Origin: Gemmatimonadota bacterium
GTDB lineage: Bacteria; Gemmatimonadota; Gemmatimonadetes; Longimicrobiales; Longimicrobiaceae
NCBI GenBank assembly: GCA_019348265.1
Contig: JAHWJV010000180.1
Coordinates: forward strand, 1-7,244
Length of the DNA: 7,244 nucleotides
Direction of reading: 5' to 3'
Made by a program: the position numbers and the translations under genes. The number at the start of each line of letters is the position of its first letter. The first letter of the stretch is position 1. The notes under the pieces were generated by a model. It was not told the DNA's origin. It did not search any database and saw nothing but the letters and a program-made list of their open reading frames with translations. Of the stretch, positions 6,587 to 7,244 are shown in pieces.

Positions 6587-7041
6587 TCGTCGGGCTGATG
6601 TCGGGGACCTCGCTCGACGGAGTAGACGCGGCGCTGGTCTCCATCGACGGGAGCGGGACGGAGCGGATCGAGTGGCGCATGGTCCACTGGTGCACCATGC
6701 CTTTCACCGACGAGCGGCGGACGCGCATCCACCAGGGAATCCTGAGAGGGACCGCGGAGGCGCTGTGCGACCTCCATGCGGAGCTCGGCGAGTGGTTCGC
6801 CGAAGCGGTGCGCGAGGTCTGCACCCAGGGCGGGGTTCCCCTGGAAGAGGTGGGCGTCATCGGCTCACACGGGCAAACCCTCTGGCACCGCCCTCCGGCC
6901 GACGGTCGGCGCGGCGCGACCTTTCAGCTCGGCGATGCCGCGACCATCGCGGAGCGGACCGGATGCGCCGTCGTCTCCGACTTCCGCACGCGCGACATCG
7001 CCGCGGGGGGACAGGGCGCCCCGCTGGTAGCGCTTGTTGAC
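6580..7041 (+). CDS. anmK: Anhydro-N-acetylmuramic acid kinase, N-terminal part, broken at a junction
   Basis: AnmK opens the 1,6-anhydro ring of anhydro-MurNAc and phosphorylates it to MurNAc-6-phosphate, the substrate of MurQ. Family motifs are clear: GLMSGTSLDGVDAAL (5-19), the sugar-kinase phosphate-binding start; GSHGQTLWHRPP (95-106); FQLGDAATIAERTG (115-128); and DFRTRDIAAGGQGAPLVA (134-151). The GTG at 6580 is chosen because the family needs the short strand before MSGTS; it overlaps the preceding stop by 7 bases. After about residue 150 the frame stays open to the window end but no longer resembles AnmK. The opposite strand there encodes rpoC. The rest of a roughly 370-residue kinase, including the DTGPGN region with the catalytic Asp, is missing. 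I read this as an intact gene cut by a false join rather than a biological truncation. Confidence 0.9.
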
Positions 7042-7244
7042 CTGCTCGGCCTTGGCCTCGTAGCCGTCGAGGATCTGCTGCTTGTTCGGCGGCACGACCA
7101 CGTCGGACACGGCCATCGTGACCCCGGACCGGGTGGCCCAGTAGAAGCCGGCGTCCTTGAGCCGGTCGAGGACCTGCGCGACCTCGGTCATCGAGTACCG
7201 CTCGGCCAGGTCGTTGATGATCGCGGCCTGGCGCTTCTTCGGCA
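7015..7244 (-). CDS. rpoC: RNA polymerase beta-prime subunit fragment, actinobacterial type, probably foreign to this contig
   Basis: Read from the right edge, the minus strand encodes an uninterrupted segment beginning PKKRQAAIINDLAERYSMTE. It continues through DRLKDAGFYWATRSG, VSDVVVPPNKQQILDGYEAK and AEQVNKRYQRGA. This matches the beta-prime region holding the AARSG-like motif and the start of the secondary-channel rim helices, and the wording is that of actinobacterial RpoC. After RGA the minus-strand reading turns into the antisense of anmK (LSPRGDVARAE) instead of the expected acidic continuation. The fragment is therefore cut at both ends: by the window at 7244 and by a join near 7015-7041. 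It runs opposite to the murQ operon and has no rpoB or ribosomal gene neighbours. Confidence 0.85.

Noticed and set aside
6865..7191. Minus-strand 108-codon frame read as one protein
   Set aside because: Its first part is real RpoC and its second part is antisense anmK, so the whole is a product of the join and not a gene.
7042..7244. Continuation of the anmK frame to the window end as a genuine C-terminal extension
   Set aside because: It lacks the expected AnmK motifs, and the opposite strand has a much better match to RpoC.

Overview
This is a GC-rich, densely coding bacterial window with five complete protein genes and three fragments. The left edge cuts a histidine kinase and the right edge cuts what looks like a foreign rpoC piece. 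High GC, short intergenic gaps, a proline/alanine-rich lipoprotein and cell-wall recycling genes suggest a Gram-negative-type soil or environmental bacterium. A Gemmatimonadota-like (Longimicrobium-type) origin is my guess from general style only; no rRNA or other lineage marker supports it. The window reads like a short metagenome or single-cell contig.

Layout. 1-416 (-): 5' part of a histidine kinase with an intact H-box. 450-2234 (-): a half-size ABC exporter of the MdlA/BmrC/TM287 type, with Asp at the catalytic Glu position of Walker B. It lies upstream of the kinase on the same strand and in the same frame. 2352-3230 (+): a lipoprotein with a proline-rich linker and a glycine-zipper-like segment, divergent from the exporter. 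3232-3294: a long AT-rich inverted repeat built of 7-base units, filling the gap between two convergent genes. 3298-5121 (-): a secreted gamma-glutamyltransferase with its self-cleavage threonine. 5203-6129, 6119-6586 and 6580 onward (+): murQ, a small unknown protein, and the N-terminal part of anmK, overlapping head to tail as an operon.

The murQ/anmK pair forms a pathway. AnmK phosphorylates 1,6-anhydro-MurNAc to MurNAc-6-phosphate, and MurQ removes the lactyl ether to give GlcNAc-6-phosphate and D-lactate, so the operon recycles peptidoglycan sugars. The unrecognised protein between them is overlapped by both genes and is the best candidate here for a new component of that pathway.

The right end is probably an assembly or amplification artefact. 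At about 7015-7041 the anmK frame loses family resemblance, and from there to the end the minus strand encodes an actinobacterial-type RNA polymerase beta-prime segment. I found no CRISPR array, tRNA, rRNA or transposase, and no gene-free stretch over 300 bases. I see no convincing wholly new system. The strongest leads are the murQ-X-anmK middle gene, the 7-mer hairpin and the contig junction.
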